64,000 nucleotides of DNA from Trebouxia sp. TZW2008 (lineage: Eukaryota > Chlorophyta > Trebouxiophyceae > Trebouxiales > Trebouxiaceae): the NCBI GenBank assembly GCA_002118135.1, contig BDIU01000144.1, forward strand, positions 4,179 through 68,178, read 5' to 3'. The position numbers and the translations under genes were made by a program. This document shows positions 56,501 through 64,000 of this stretch, in pieces; the stretch's first letter is position 1; each line of letters opens with the position of its first letter. Under the pieces are notes generated by a model. The model saw only the letters and a program-made list of their open reading frames with translations, did not search any database and was not told the origin of the DNA.

Positions 56501-59500
56501 GAGGCAGCAAAAGCCTCAGCAATTGCAGCAGGAGGCCTTGAAGAGGGGCTGATGGGCTCCACAATGTCTACCAGTGCATTTCCTGGTGCAAGAGCAGGTA
56601 GCACAGGAATGTTTGCTGGGATTGCCATTGATGCGTTTGCTGCTGGTGAGGAGGCAGCAAACGCAGTGGAATCTACAATTGCAGCGGGAGGCCTTGTGGA
56701 AGGGCTGATCCAGTCAATGTTCCTTGTCTCTGGCCTCATAGAGGTGATAGCAGTAGCAGAGACTGACGCAATGGGCGCTCCAGTAGGGGCTGAAGGTGTG
56801 CTGAGTGGTGTTAGGAGCGCTCCCTGTGCCTCTGAAGAGGTGGCAACAGCAGCAGGAGGGGTTGCAGAAGCACTGAGTGGTTCAACAGCAGCACCCAGGA
56901 CAGGTGCTGTTGCAGGCACAACAGGCTGTGCTGTTGCAGTACCAGTGGATGGCAGCTCTTTGGCTGTTTCCAAGACCCTAGGGACAATCTCCATTGGCTG
57001 AGAGGCAATGACAGTGTCCAGTGACGGAACAACTGTTGCATTGGCTGATGAGAGCTGTTGCGTTTGATCCAGGGGCACTTCAGAGGGCTGGTCTACCATA
57101 CTAGTAGCAAAGCTCTGCTTTCTGAGGTGACCCAAGCCTGCATCAGAGGGAATCTCTTTAGCCACCCTGGCCCGAGAGGGGCTGTAGCCTACGGCAGGCA
57201 TATATCTGTCTGTGAGAGCGGGCGTCGCAGTGGTGGCTGTTGGTGGCGCAGTGTATGAGAAGGCACCTACAGGCCTCAGCACAGGTGCTGCTGCAGCTGG
57301 CGCTAGCTCTGGTACAATATCTGCCTCAGCATGGGGTTGAGCAATGCCAGCAGGGGCTGACACACCCATGGTTGTGACAATGGGCCCTAGTGCTAGTGAA
57401 GTGGCAGTGGGCTGCAGCATGACTGGTGCCTCTGCTGTGGTGATGCCTGTGGCAGTAGGTATGCTGACTGGCACAGGTGCTGTGCTTGCTGGGCTGTTCA
57501 GTAATGAGGCAGAGCGCTGTTGTTGTGTAACTGGGCTGACATTTTGCACAGCATGCATGACAGGCTGCTGCTGTAGCTGGAGGCTGGATACTTGGGCAGC
57601 GTCAGGTGATACAGGCACTGACTGCATGGCCACTGCCTGTGTCTCAACAACTCTCTGTGGAGAGACTGGACTTGCAGCAGTCTCTGCATTTGTGACAAAT
57701 ACTTCACTGCTTGCTAACTCGCGCTGGTGCTGACTTGCACCATGTGGGCTCAAGGCAGGACTCCAGGAAGGCTCAGGAGAGATATGCGCCTGCCGAGCAG
57801 CCTGTGCAGCAGGTGATGCAAACAATCTTGCAGAGGAGCTGTGAGCCTGTCCTGCTGAGGTTGGGGTCCCCGCCAATGGTTGGGAGATCTGGCCAGGGGT
57901 CCCACCAGGGGTCGCTGCAGTAGCTGCAGCCAGGGCTGCCTTCAAGGCACTAGACTGAGCCAGGCGCTGACTGGGCGTCAGCTGCTGCAGGTGGCTTGTG
58001 ATCTGATCAGCGGACAGCTCAGCTGCTTGCTGCTGTGCTGCAGCCTCAGCCAGTGTGCTACTTGCAGGCTCAGCTAGTGTGCTGTTTGCAGCCCCAGTCA
58101 GTGTGCTACTCACAGGCTCAAGCTGTGCTTGATTGTCAGAGTGTGGCAAGCCTGACGTCTGCTGGTCTAGCTGAGCTGTCCCACTTTGCTGCTGTGCCAT
58201 TAAAACAGTGTCTATGCTATTCTGTGGGGTGTACTGCTGGCGTAGGGACAGTTGCGAGGCGGCAGTCACGGCCTTAGCGTTGACACGTCTGAGGGGCTGT
58301 GGCTGGTGCTTGCTGAGCTTCCAGCTGTGCAGCTCATTGATGTGGGCCGACCACATGCTGACATGCTTCAGGCCCTCTGATGCCAAGGTCAAGCCTTGTT
58401 GCAGGAGCTGCAGCAAGCCAAACAAGGCATGCTTAGCAATGGACAGTGTTGCTTGGTGACACAGCAAGCATGAATGTGCCCTGAAGCATGTAACGTCAAT
58501 ACTGCCAGCATGAACTCTGACATTTCAGTGTTGGTGTATCAGCAGCTGTATGTAGCAAATGAAGGCAAGCGGAAGTGCCGCTTGGCAAAGTGTATCAAGG
58601 GTTGATGCTGCTGCAGCAGGCAATTTGCAAGAGAGGCACAAGAAATGCTTGCTTGATATGACGTGTCAGCGAAGGGCAGTACAGCTTAGGCTCATTGACA
58701 TGTCTGTACCTCACACTACTGCAGGCTGTCAGACAGAACAGACTTTTCCACACAAGCATTTGATGGATTTTGTACAGACGGTGCCATACCTGTGGGGCGA
58801 CTGGGCGGCCAGTCATCCTGTGGTCCGCCATCTGCACAGCATAGCCTGCAAAAGCGCCTGCAAAGGCGTCATGACTTGCCACTACTCCTGCAGTCTTCCT
58901 TTGCAGATCATACTGCTGCTCTGCTGCAGCTTGCTGTTTGCTGCCCATCTGGACTGCTGATGCTATGCCACTGTCTTTGTTTTCCTGACCTGCAGTTTTG
59001 CAGCATTCCATTGTGCACGTTGTGCAAAAACTGTTGTCAAAGCAGTGACACATAGCTTCAGTGTAAGCAAGTACAGGGATGACATATGCCGTGCTTTGAC
59101 ACAACATTCTGTTCTAGCTTAGGCATGTATGTCTTGAGCACTCTGATTGCCTGAACAATGTGACCAGCGAATGTGCTTGCAAATATGCACACCGTACCCA
59201 GTCAAGTCAGCCAGCAAGCTTATGGATCGCAGAAGAAGTTGGACATCAGCAACAAAAGCAGTATGTTGTCACCCTGTTATCACAGTGCATACAGCAGGCA
59301 AGCAGCAAGCACACCATGAGCGACCAAGAATGGCGACAGGTGCTGCAAAGGCAGCATGAGCGACGTGGGCAAATCGCCAATTGCTGGAACAATTGGCTTC
59401 TGCTTGAGCAGCTTGACACCCCTCTGCAGTTGCTTGCTGCCAAGGGTTTCTAAGCCTATCTTGCCTCCGTCTGACGGAAACAGCAGGTATAGCGCTACTG

Positions 59501-61226
59501 GCAAAGCTCTCAAGTACACGTGGCTGTCTAAACCAACTACTTGAGGAGCTGAGTTGTCCTGCAGCATCACAGGCACTTCAATGGCTGTATGTTGCTAGTC
59601 TTTTCACAAAAGATGCAACAAACACTGCACAAGATGAGTCAGGCATTGTTGAAACATGGAGACCGCAGTGAACATAATGCAAAGCAATTGTGCAACAGTT
59701 GCATCCTTCACTGTGCCAATGAATGGCATCAGAAAGAGCAGGATAAGAACAAGACACTGCTGAAGTCAAGATGAGCATTCAGCACAACAACGAAGCGTCC
59801 ACTGTGGGCATACCTTGTCTGACAAAGAATCACAAATGTACTGCACTATCCTGCCGACCACTCGGTGCTGATAGTTGACCTGCTTTGTGCAGCTGTGCAA
59901 AAGCTTGAGACACCACCAGGGGTCTTCAAGAAACTCAAGCAAGCCATCATAGTCATTGTCATCCTCATAGTCAGGCTGCTGACTCAAGTTGCTGCTGCGC
60001 TGCTGCTTAGCATGCCTAGCCATGGTTATGTCGTCCACCAGACTGACTTTGGCTGTCTTGAGGACGTCCATGGTGTGTAGCTGATCAAACAGCATGGTCA
60101 TGGCCCTATAGCAGATGCAAGTCAAGGGTGGAAGCAAGTGATGCACCAGAATGCTGCCATTGGCAGCAGCATGTCTACATGCCATGCGCAATGATGTCAC
60201 ATGACCTGCTGCTAAGCTGGACACGTGTACTAAGGCTGTGATAAGCAGTAGGTAAACTATGATCCAAGCAGCTTGCAATCTCGTGTGCATCAATGTACTT
60301 GCATTGGTGTACTTGCGTTGCTGTTGTTGCATTGGTGTATTTGCATTGGTCACCTGAGAAGCGACTGAGACGCATTGACGCTGACTCCATCAGGTGCAAT
60401 CATCCCAACAAAGATCATGATGAGTGCCTCCCCAGCCTCAGTACAGAATTGCTGAGCAGCAGCTGTCAGTGTCAAGACAGGCTGGTAAACTGTCTGCTGT
60501 TGCAGAGGAGGACCAATAGTGCTGTCATGACCAACATTCTCCTGCGCAGCATGTTATTGAGGTAACCGAGGTAGAAGGAGGACTTTGCAGCATCCAAGAC
60601 AGGCAGAGACAGAGTGCTGGTGCTGTGCCAAGCATTTACCTTGAAGCTAGCTTTGGCAGAGCTGCGATACATGTACAAAGCTGCCAGCAGGGTCTTGCCT
60701 CTTTGCACCAATCTCTGCGTCAAAAAGTCAACTGTGACTGCCCGCAATTAGCTGTGGTTGAGTCGGCACTCCTTACACAACAGCAATTTGCAGAAGCGGC
60801 TCAACAAGCGGGCTTTGAAGGCTGACGCTCACCTGAAGCTGTAGTACTGCGTCCGAGTCATGCTTGAAAAACATTGATGAACTTGACAGAGCAATATGAG
60901 CCTTGATCAGGCTCTCGTTGTCTGCAGAATGACACGTAGTGCTGTTGATCTGTAGACATGCTGACAGTGCTGTGATCAACTTGATCACTGTCGTTCTATA
61001 CCGACGCCAAGTGTTGTGCCGTACCTGGCATAGCATACGCAAGACTGGAAGCGTACTCGCCAAGCGCAATGCAATTGCTTGACGGAGTCACGGATGTTCT
61101 GCCGTCCTGCACGGGCAACAGCAGACTGAGCAGACGGTCGTGTAACACAAACTCAGCCTGTCCTCCGCTTACTTGAAGATGCCAATCTTGCAACGCACTC
61201 ATGGTTTGCATTGCCAAGCCCGCCAT
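38777..61226 (-). CDS. CYFIP/SRA1/PIR121 subunit of the SCAR/WAVE complex with giant disordered insertion
   Basis: A spliced minus-strand gene read from ATG 61226 to TGA 38777. Segments line up in order with animal CYFIP and plant PIR121: GKTLLAALYMYRS, AMTMLFDQLHTMDVLK, ALPVALYLLFPSDGG, MWSAHINELHSWKL, MLEILACIKGVAALLQ, ENTLNSRSQP...LPWQLANH, PLEVYNDVKTSA, MMGHSVDISSAVAARMN, ITSLVSIQGQ...LLPNFGF...GRFAR, GWLGQEHLQALLKLTG, KFCHAWSVLLFALA, SSYGDGLLWGAATLLHLLQQQ and a helical C-terminus. CYFIP binds Rac-GTP and holds the VCA tail of SCAR/WAVE inactive until signalling releases Arp2/3 activation. Between HSWKL and MLEILA, where known CYFIPs have a short loop, this protein has about 2,000 low-complexity residues. 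One junction (52474 to 50903) is out of phase, and several central exons are only approximate. Confidence 0.88.
39200..40325 (-). repeat. Edge copies around the last CYFIP exons
   Basis: The start of the terminal exon is repeated at about 39205-39240. The exon 39669-39524 has upstream copies near 39745-39860 (SSYGLLWGAATLLHLL) and 39960-40060. The donor end of exon 40516-40326 has a downstream copy near 40225-40325. Each copy sits on the side predicted by the minus-strand orientation. Confidence 0.7.
40990..41308 (-). repeat. Three copies of the QDDGAFTPLG exon start
   Basis: About 54 bases (TTGGCTGCCTGCAATGGCAG... to ...GTCATCCTGCAG on the plus strand) are almost identical at 40991-41044 and 41255-41308, with a more diverged copy near 41115-41162. 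On the minus strand each begins right after a CTGCAG acceptor. Confidence 0.8.
42440..42864 (-). repeat. Three 3'-edge copies of exon 43058-42865
   Basis: The exon end (AGLFAQFQYQVQQ plus GTGGG/GTGGC donor) recurs near 42735-42830, 42603-42700 and 42490-42545. 5'-edge copies of the same exon (VGQHLGQLL) lie on the other side, near 43250-43360 and 43440-43510. Confidence 0.75.
44447..49399 (-). CDS. CYFIP exons: central conserved region
   Basis: Well-bounded exons are 49399-49219 (GELNCMLEILACIKGVAALL), 48513-48312, 45203-44970 (DVLRQYQQLLQQHS, MMGHSVDISSAVAARM) and 44689-44447 (ASDITSLVSIQGQVAVLRKA to GRFARL). Approximate exons lie at about 47860-48000 (APTYLQMLTLQYTAEQML), 47430-47520 (SPLSKELKRFLSSAQSWG, LDLSAS), 46690-46795 (NTLNSRSQPLAHSLPWQL) and 45860-46065 (LLPLEVYNDVKTSA). 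Together they match CYFIP from the 'LVE..AYIK' helix to 'DFLPN...RFVR'. Copies of exon edges lie in most introns. Confidence 0.78.
45215..45560 (-). repeat. Upstream copies of the DVLRQYQQLL exon
   Basis: Partial copies of exon 45203-44970 lie near 45265-45390 (ITDWAFIRGQ becomes LTGHSSG-like in other frames; the DNA is closely similar) and 45430-45545. They retain a CCTGCA(GG) acceptor motif on the minus strand. Confidence 0.65.
48640..48885 (+). repeat. Inverted copies of the same CYFIP exon end
   Basis: On the plus strand GAGCTTTGTGCAGCTTGCCA (from about 48643) and a second, more diverged match at about 48825-48875 resemble the minus-strand end of exon 49399-49219, including the AACAAGGT donor. 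These copies are in the opposite orientation to all the others. Confidence 0.65.
49033..49218 (-). repeat. 186-bp duplication of a CYFIP helix exon
   Basis: Donors lie at the equivalent position 186 bp apart (exon ends 49219 and 49033). The copy reads MLDMLACVRSVAALLQQAAV against MLEILACIKGVAALLQQAAV in the real exon and is open. 186 is a multiple of three, but the copy lacks the first part of the exon. Confidence 0.75.
49713..55803 (-). CDS. CYFIP exons encoding the main disordered insertion
   Basis: Exons 55803-55672, 55490-53217 (758 codons), 53072-52989, 52686-52474, 50903-50215 and 49930-49713; all junctions but 52474/50903 are in phase. The 758-codon exon is Ser/Ala/Gln/Asp-rich, carries seven short basic-hydrophobic motifs of the LFGK(G/R)(R/K) type, and a polyglutamine run. 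Exon 50903-50215 carries SAAAEAFKGIWRMLSL and Ala-rich repeats. The segment ends at FMDYYSDVSR, directly before the conserved YEYQPGELNCMLEILA exon. Confidence 0.78.
50904..52225 (-). repeat. Six upstream copies of the SAAAEAFKGIW exon start
   Basis: CTCAGCTGCAGCAGAGGCCT and flanking sequence (minus strand) recur near 51140, 51305, 51625, 51790, 51960 and 52130 before the complete exon ending at 50903. Most copies keep a CCTGCA(GAGG) acceptor. Reading frames differ between copies. Confidence 0.8.
53490..53549 (-). repeat. Coding polyglutamine tract (CAG x 20 on the minus strand)
   Basis: Twenty uninterrupted CTG on the plus strand are read as CAG (Gln) in the frame of exon 55490-53217; one more Gln codon or so abuts the run. 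The tract is pure and therefore likely variable in length. Confidence 0.95.
56056..59558 (-). CDS. CYFIP exons: end of N-terminal module and start of the disordered insertion
   Basis: An exon from 59558 to about 59310 (DNSAPQVVGLDSHVYLRALP, SDGGKIGLETLGSKQLQ) is followed by less certain exon(s) near 58800-58950 and then by 58451-56056. The last begins LSIAKHALFGLLQLLQQ and MWSAHINELHSWKLSKHQ, a very strong CYFIP match, and then switches to about 730 residues rich in Ala, Pro, Gln, Ser and Thr with no recognised domain. It ends at CTCAG|GTGAGC. Confidence 0.8.
59814..61226 (-). CDS. CYFIP exons 1-5: N-terminal region
   Basis: Minus-strand exons 61226-61025 (starts MAGLAMQTMSALQDW), 60921-60833, 60714-60640 (RLVQRGKTLLAALYMYRSSA), 60451-60354 (CTEAGEALIMIFVGM) and 60105-59814 (AMTMLFDQLHTMDVLKTAK to VQYICDSLSDK) join in phase 1, 0, 0, 2, 0. 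They correspond to the stretch of CYFIP from the first helices to the segment following 'MLYTWRSCSR' and 'INMFAVLDELKNMK'. A second in-frame ATG lies close behind the first. Confidence 0.75.
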
Positions 61227-62770
61227 ATTTGCCTGTCTGCCTTTGCTGCTTTCACAGTAGCCGCTTCGCTATTGCTGGCCTACTATACAGCTATGCATGA
61301 CAGGTTGTGTCCAGGTGTCCTAAGTTGCGAGCGTGTGTGATGAGGGGCTCGCAGTCTGGTGCAGAACACAGCTAAGCCAGACCATATCAAGTCGCGTCGC
61401 AGCGACACCTGCACATGGTGTTCCAAATGGTGCGCATGCTTACAAGAGGCTCTGTTGACAAGGTCTTCAAGGACATAGATGCTGAAGAAGATGCATAGAC
61501 TTTGTGAATGTCATGTCAATGTCTGTCGGGGGATGGGTCCCCTCAATCATGGTGTATACTACTTCGACCCTTGTTTGTTTCTACAATATGTGTTCACCAG
61601 CCATCCTACTTCGATTGGACCTGAAGGTCAACCACGTCCATAGTTGTCGTCCCTTGTCTGTTGGGCAAGTAGACAACTGCATTTGCAATTTGCTGGAATT
61701 TGTGAAGCAGCGGTCCTATCACAAAAGTAAATTTTGCAGGTTAGTAGCAAAGAGTACCGAGTGAAGAAGGCTGCCCAGTGCATGCACCCGTACATGGAGC
61801 CAATTAGTAGAATGTTCGGCCCAAAGCTTGCCGCTGATGGCTAAATGCGAAGATAGCAATGCCAATGAACCACAACAATTAATGCCAAGCTGATCACTGC
61901 AGCAGCTATCTGCAGCGCAGGGTGGGCATTGCCTCTAGCGCAACCAGCGGAAATTGCAGTGTAGAGGCTGGCATGAGCAGTGAAATTCGTTCAATTCGTG
62001 CAGCACAATTGTTCATGCTTTGCATGCTGTGACTGCGCTTCACGCACTTCACATCAGCACAGCTGCAACCCCCGATATCCGTTCTCAAAGAGATCAACGC
62101 GTAGAGAATTCACGCTTGGTCAGCCAATTCTCGCTTTGTACCGCTGCTGCTCCAGCTAGATGTCGCTGATCAGGACTCACATCAGTGTCACTCGGTATGT
62201 GCACGCTGTTGCGCTGGCAAAGCTCGTTTGCTCCGCTTGCTGCTGATACCCGTGCGTCATGGTCTTTCTCGACTTGTAGATTCAAGTACATCGCTGCAGC
62301 TTTGAGAAGTGCAGCAAACGGCCCAAGCCATCTGTTCCAGACTTGTCAGATGTTGTCTGCGCTTGCCCGTCAGAGTTTCGTACCCACATCATGCTCAATG
62401 ATGCCATCATTGACGCATTGCCAGCACTTCCCTTGTGTAGGTAAGACACTAGAAGGCCTCATCTGCCTGTCTCACAAAGCAGTGTCCTGAGACAGGTTTG
62501 ATCACCAACTACAGGATTGCTATCATTGATAGCTTGTAGCCTATCAAAGACAAAAGTTTGCTGTATGGCTTGACTGTGTATGCAATTATGCCTCAGTATG
62601 CCTCTGGCCTGTGTCTGCATTGCCTGCATCATTTACTGTAGAGAATGATTGGGCTCATTCACACTGCATAATATCAGCTTGGAATTTGCTGTACTATGCT
62701 TGTTTCAAGGCATATTTGCGTGAATGCGGAACAGCTCTCAACACCCTCTAGCATCAGCCTCTGCCTGCAG
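61227..62770. other. Divergent intergenic region (CYFIP and right-edge gene)
   Basis: The two flanking genes are transcribed away from each other, so this interval should hold both promoters. It is locally CpG-richer (about 61000-62450). An open plus-strand stretch near 62197-62440 ending in a GTAAG donor could be a first exon of the right-hand gene, but I cannot connect it in phase. Confidence 0.4.
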
Positions 62771-64000
62771 CCACACATGTGAGCAATGTCTTCCTGTTGT
62801 CCAGAAAAAATTCTATTGCAGGATCATTCACTTCATCAGCTGTGAGGTGTGATGCATCATCCAAATCACCTCCACATCCAGAGCTTCCTGGGTCAGATCT
62901 ACCGCCCACCCAAACAGAGGTCAAACATGCCTCACAAAGGGCAGCTGGGTGGGAACCGCCGACCCTCCCTGGACCCCCCAAAGCATTTCCCCAGGGCAAA
63001 AACCAGACACAGCAGCAGTCAGCAAAGCCAGCGCAGCACCAGTCCCAAGCCCTGCCCGCAGAATCCGCTGCTGCAGCAGCTGCAGACAGGTCGTTAGACA
63101 GTGATTTGGACAGGATGCAGACAGACAGAGCAGTGTACAAGTCGCCCAGTACACCAGAACCTGAAGTGCAGCTTGGCACAAACCCAATTGAGATTCCTGC
63201 GCAGAATGAGCAGCAATCCGAGACCCAGGTCAGCAGCCTCACCTGCTCAAATTAGCGGGCATCTTTGCTTTTGCGCAGTTTTTGGGCACATTCAAGCCTC
63301 ACAAAAAAGCTGTTTCTGCCCATTTGTCATAGAGGTACTGGCTTGTGCACTTTCATGGTTCTGTTTGAATTCATCTTGTCGACAATTGTTTGCAACAGTC
63401 AAATGTTCCAGGGATTTACTCATGGACAGCTGCTCGGACACCGTGCGGCTACCCAAATCACCTTGGCCTGACTGTAATTGAACATGCGATGCATTGCATG
63501 AAAGCTGCAATATGCTGCAGCTGGCCTGGCGGGACAGGACTTGTGTCACACACCTGTAGCACATGTGCTAGATTGAATGAACAAAACCTTTATTGAAGCC
63601 CTGCCGTCTGAGTTGTCTAATCTGTGGCTGCAGTGTGCGCCCTGATGGTGTTGAAGACCTGAGCAACCCTGTTGTGTGCAGTCGCAGCTGTTGCGGCAGA
63701 CTTTACATCAAATTGGGGGGTCCCAACATGTTTGTGGTCACTGTTGTGGTGCAGAGAGATGATGCAAGCTTACCTCAGCATCAAATGCCAGGAGTGCCAG
63801 GTGACCTGGTCCCCCCTGGGATACCCCCTCAGACCCCCGCTCCCCAAGAACCAAGTTCAGCCTCAAAAATACAACCTGATCTGTTGAACCCACAGGTCTG
63901 TTCTGAAACGCTGCTTGCATGTGCTTCCAACAAGCTGCAAATGGTCACAGTCTCTCTAGTGTTGTCTGAAGTGTATCAGCATAATGTCAATGTGTAGGTG
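62771..64000 (+). CDS. Unidentified gene, 5' uncertain and 3' partial
   Basis: Exon 62771-63228 (after TGCCTGCAG, ending GACCCAG|GTCAGC) encodes a Pro/Gln/Ser-rich segment with an Ala run (LPAESAAAAAADRSLDSDLD). A second exon of about 63634-63895 reads RPDGVEDLSNPVVCSRSCCG, then NMFVVTVVVQRDD and a Pro-rich end, with donor CACAG|GTCTGT. The phases of the two do not match, so an exon between them is missing. I do not recognise the family. Confidence 0.4.
63520..63569 (-). repeat. Copy C (inverted) of the dispersed element
   Basis: The reverse complement reads ACATGTGCTACAGGTGTGTG and ends CCCGCCAGGCCAGC, matching the first 50 bases of copies A and B. It lies between the two candidate exons of the right-edge gene. 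Confidence 0.6.

Noticed and set aside
53184..58467. Two separate genes for low-complexity proteins of about 800 residues
   Set aside because: The first begins with unmistakable CYFIP sequence (MWSAHINELHSWKL) and both join in phase to flanking exons; a nested gene remains possible but needs more assumptions.
1..64000. CRISPR array, insertion sequence or prophage
   Set aside because: Repeats are diverged, intron-associated and of unequal spacing; no cas, transposase, integrase or terminal inverted repeats were found.
1..64000. All duplications as assembly artefacts
   Set aside because: Not fully excluded, but copies differ widely in divergence, orientation rules match gene strand, and exonic duplications are multiples of three, which random misassembly would not produce.

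Overview
The window looks like nuclear DNA of an intron-rich green alga, probably a chlorophyte. The grounds are proline-rich SPPP linkers, RRLL-type motifs and poly-Ser stretches in a secreted protein, phase-coherent introns that nearly always end in TGCAG, and algal-type gene families. There are no bacterial operons, rRNA genes or convincing tRNAs. Species cannot be fixed from sequence alone.

Layout: (1) 1-27,633, plus strand: a giant multi-exon gene, open at the left edge, for a polycystin (TRPP)-type channel. It has a proline-rich linker, cysteine-containing Ig-like modules, a Ser-rich stretch, a TOP-like extracellular domain, a five-helix channel core and a cytosolic tail of about 1,300 residues. 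(2) 28,511-29,539, plus: an intronless secreted glycosyltransferase-like gene. (3) 29,540-32,504: no recognised gene. (4) 32,505-37,345, plus: an 11-exon GT31/fringe-like glycosyltransferase; all junctions agree in phase. (5) 37,346-38,776: convergent intergenic DNA. (6) 61,226-38,777, minus: CYFIP/SRA1/PIR121, the Rac-sensing subunit of the SCAR/WAVE actin-nucleation complex, recognised along almost its whole length and carrying a disordered insertion of roughly 2,000 residues. (7) 61,227-62,770: divergent intergenic DNA. (8) 62,771 to the right edge, plus: the start of an unidentified gene.

The outstanding feature is structural. Most introns of genes 1 and 6, and one of gene 4, hold diverged tandem copies of the neighbouring exon edge with its splice site. 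Copies of exon 5' ends lie upstream of the real exon, and copies of exon 3' ends lie downstream. Some copies are intact and in phase (a 141-bp unit and a 249-bp two-exon cassette); many carry stops or lost splice sites. Duplications lying wholly inside exons are multiples of three (99 and 117 bp). The simplest reading is an unusually high rate of short (about 65-250 bp) tandem duplication, tolerated because splicing hides most copies and occasionally recruited as new protein repeats.

The genes are not an operon. Polycystin and the two glycosyltransferases suggest surface sensing and glycan building; CYFIP links Rac signalling to branched actin.
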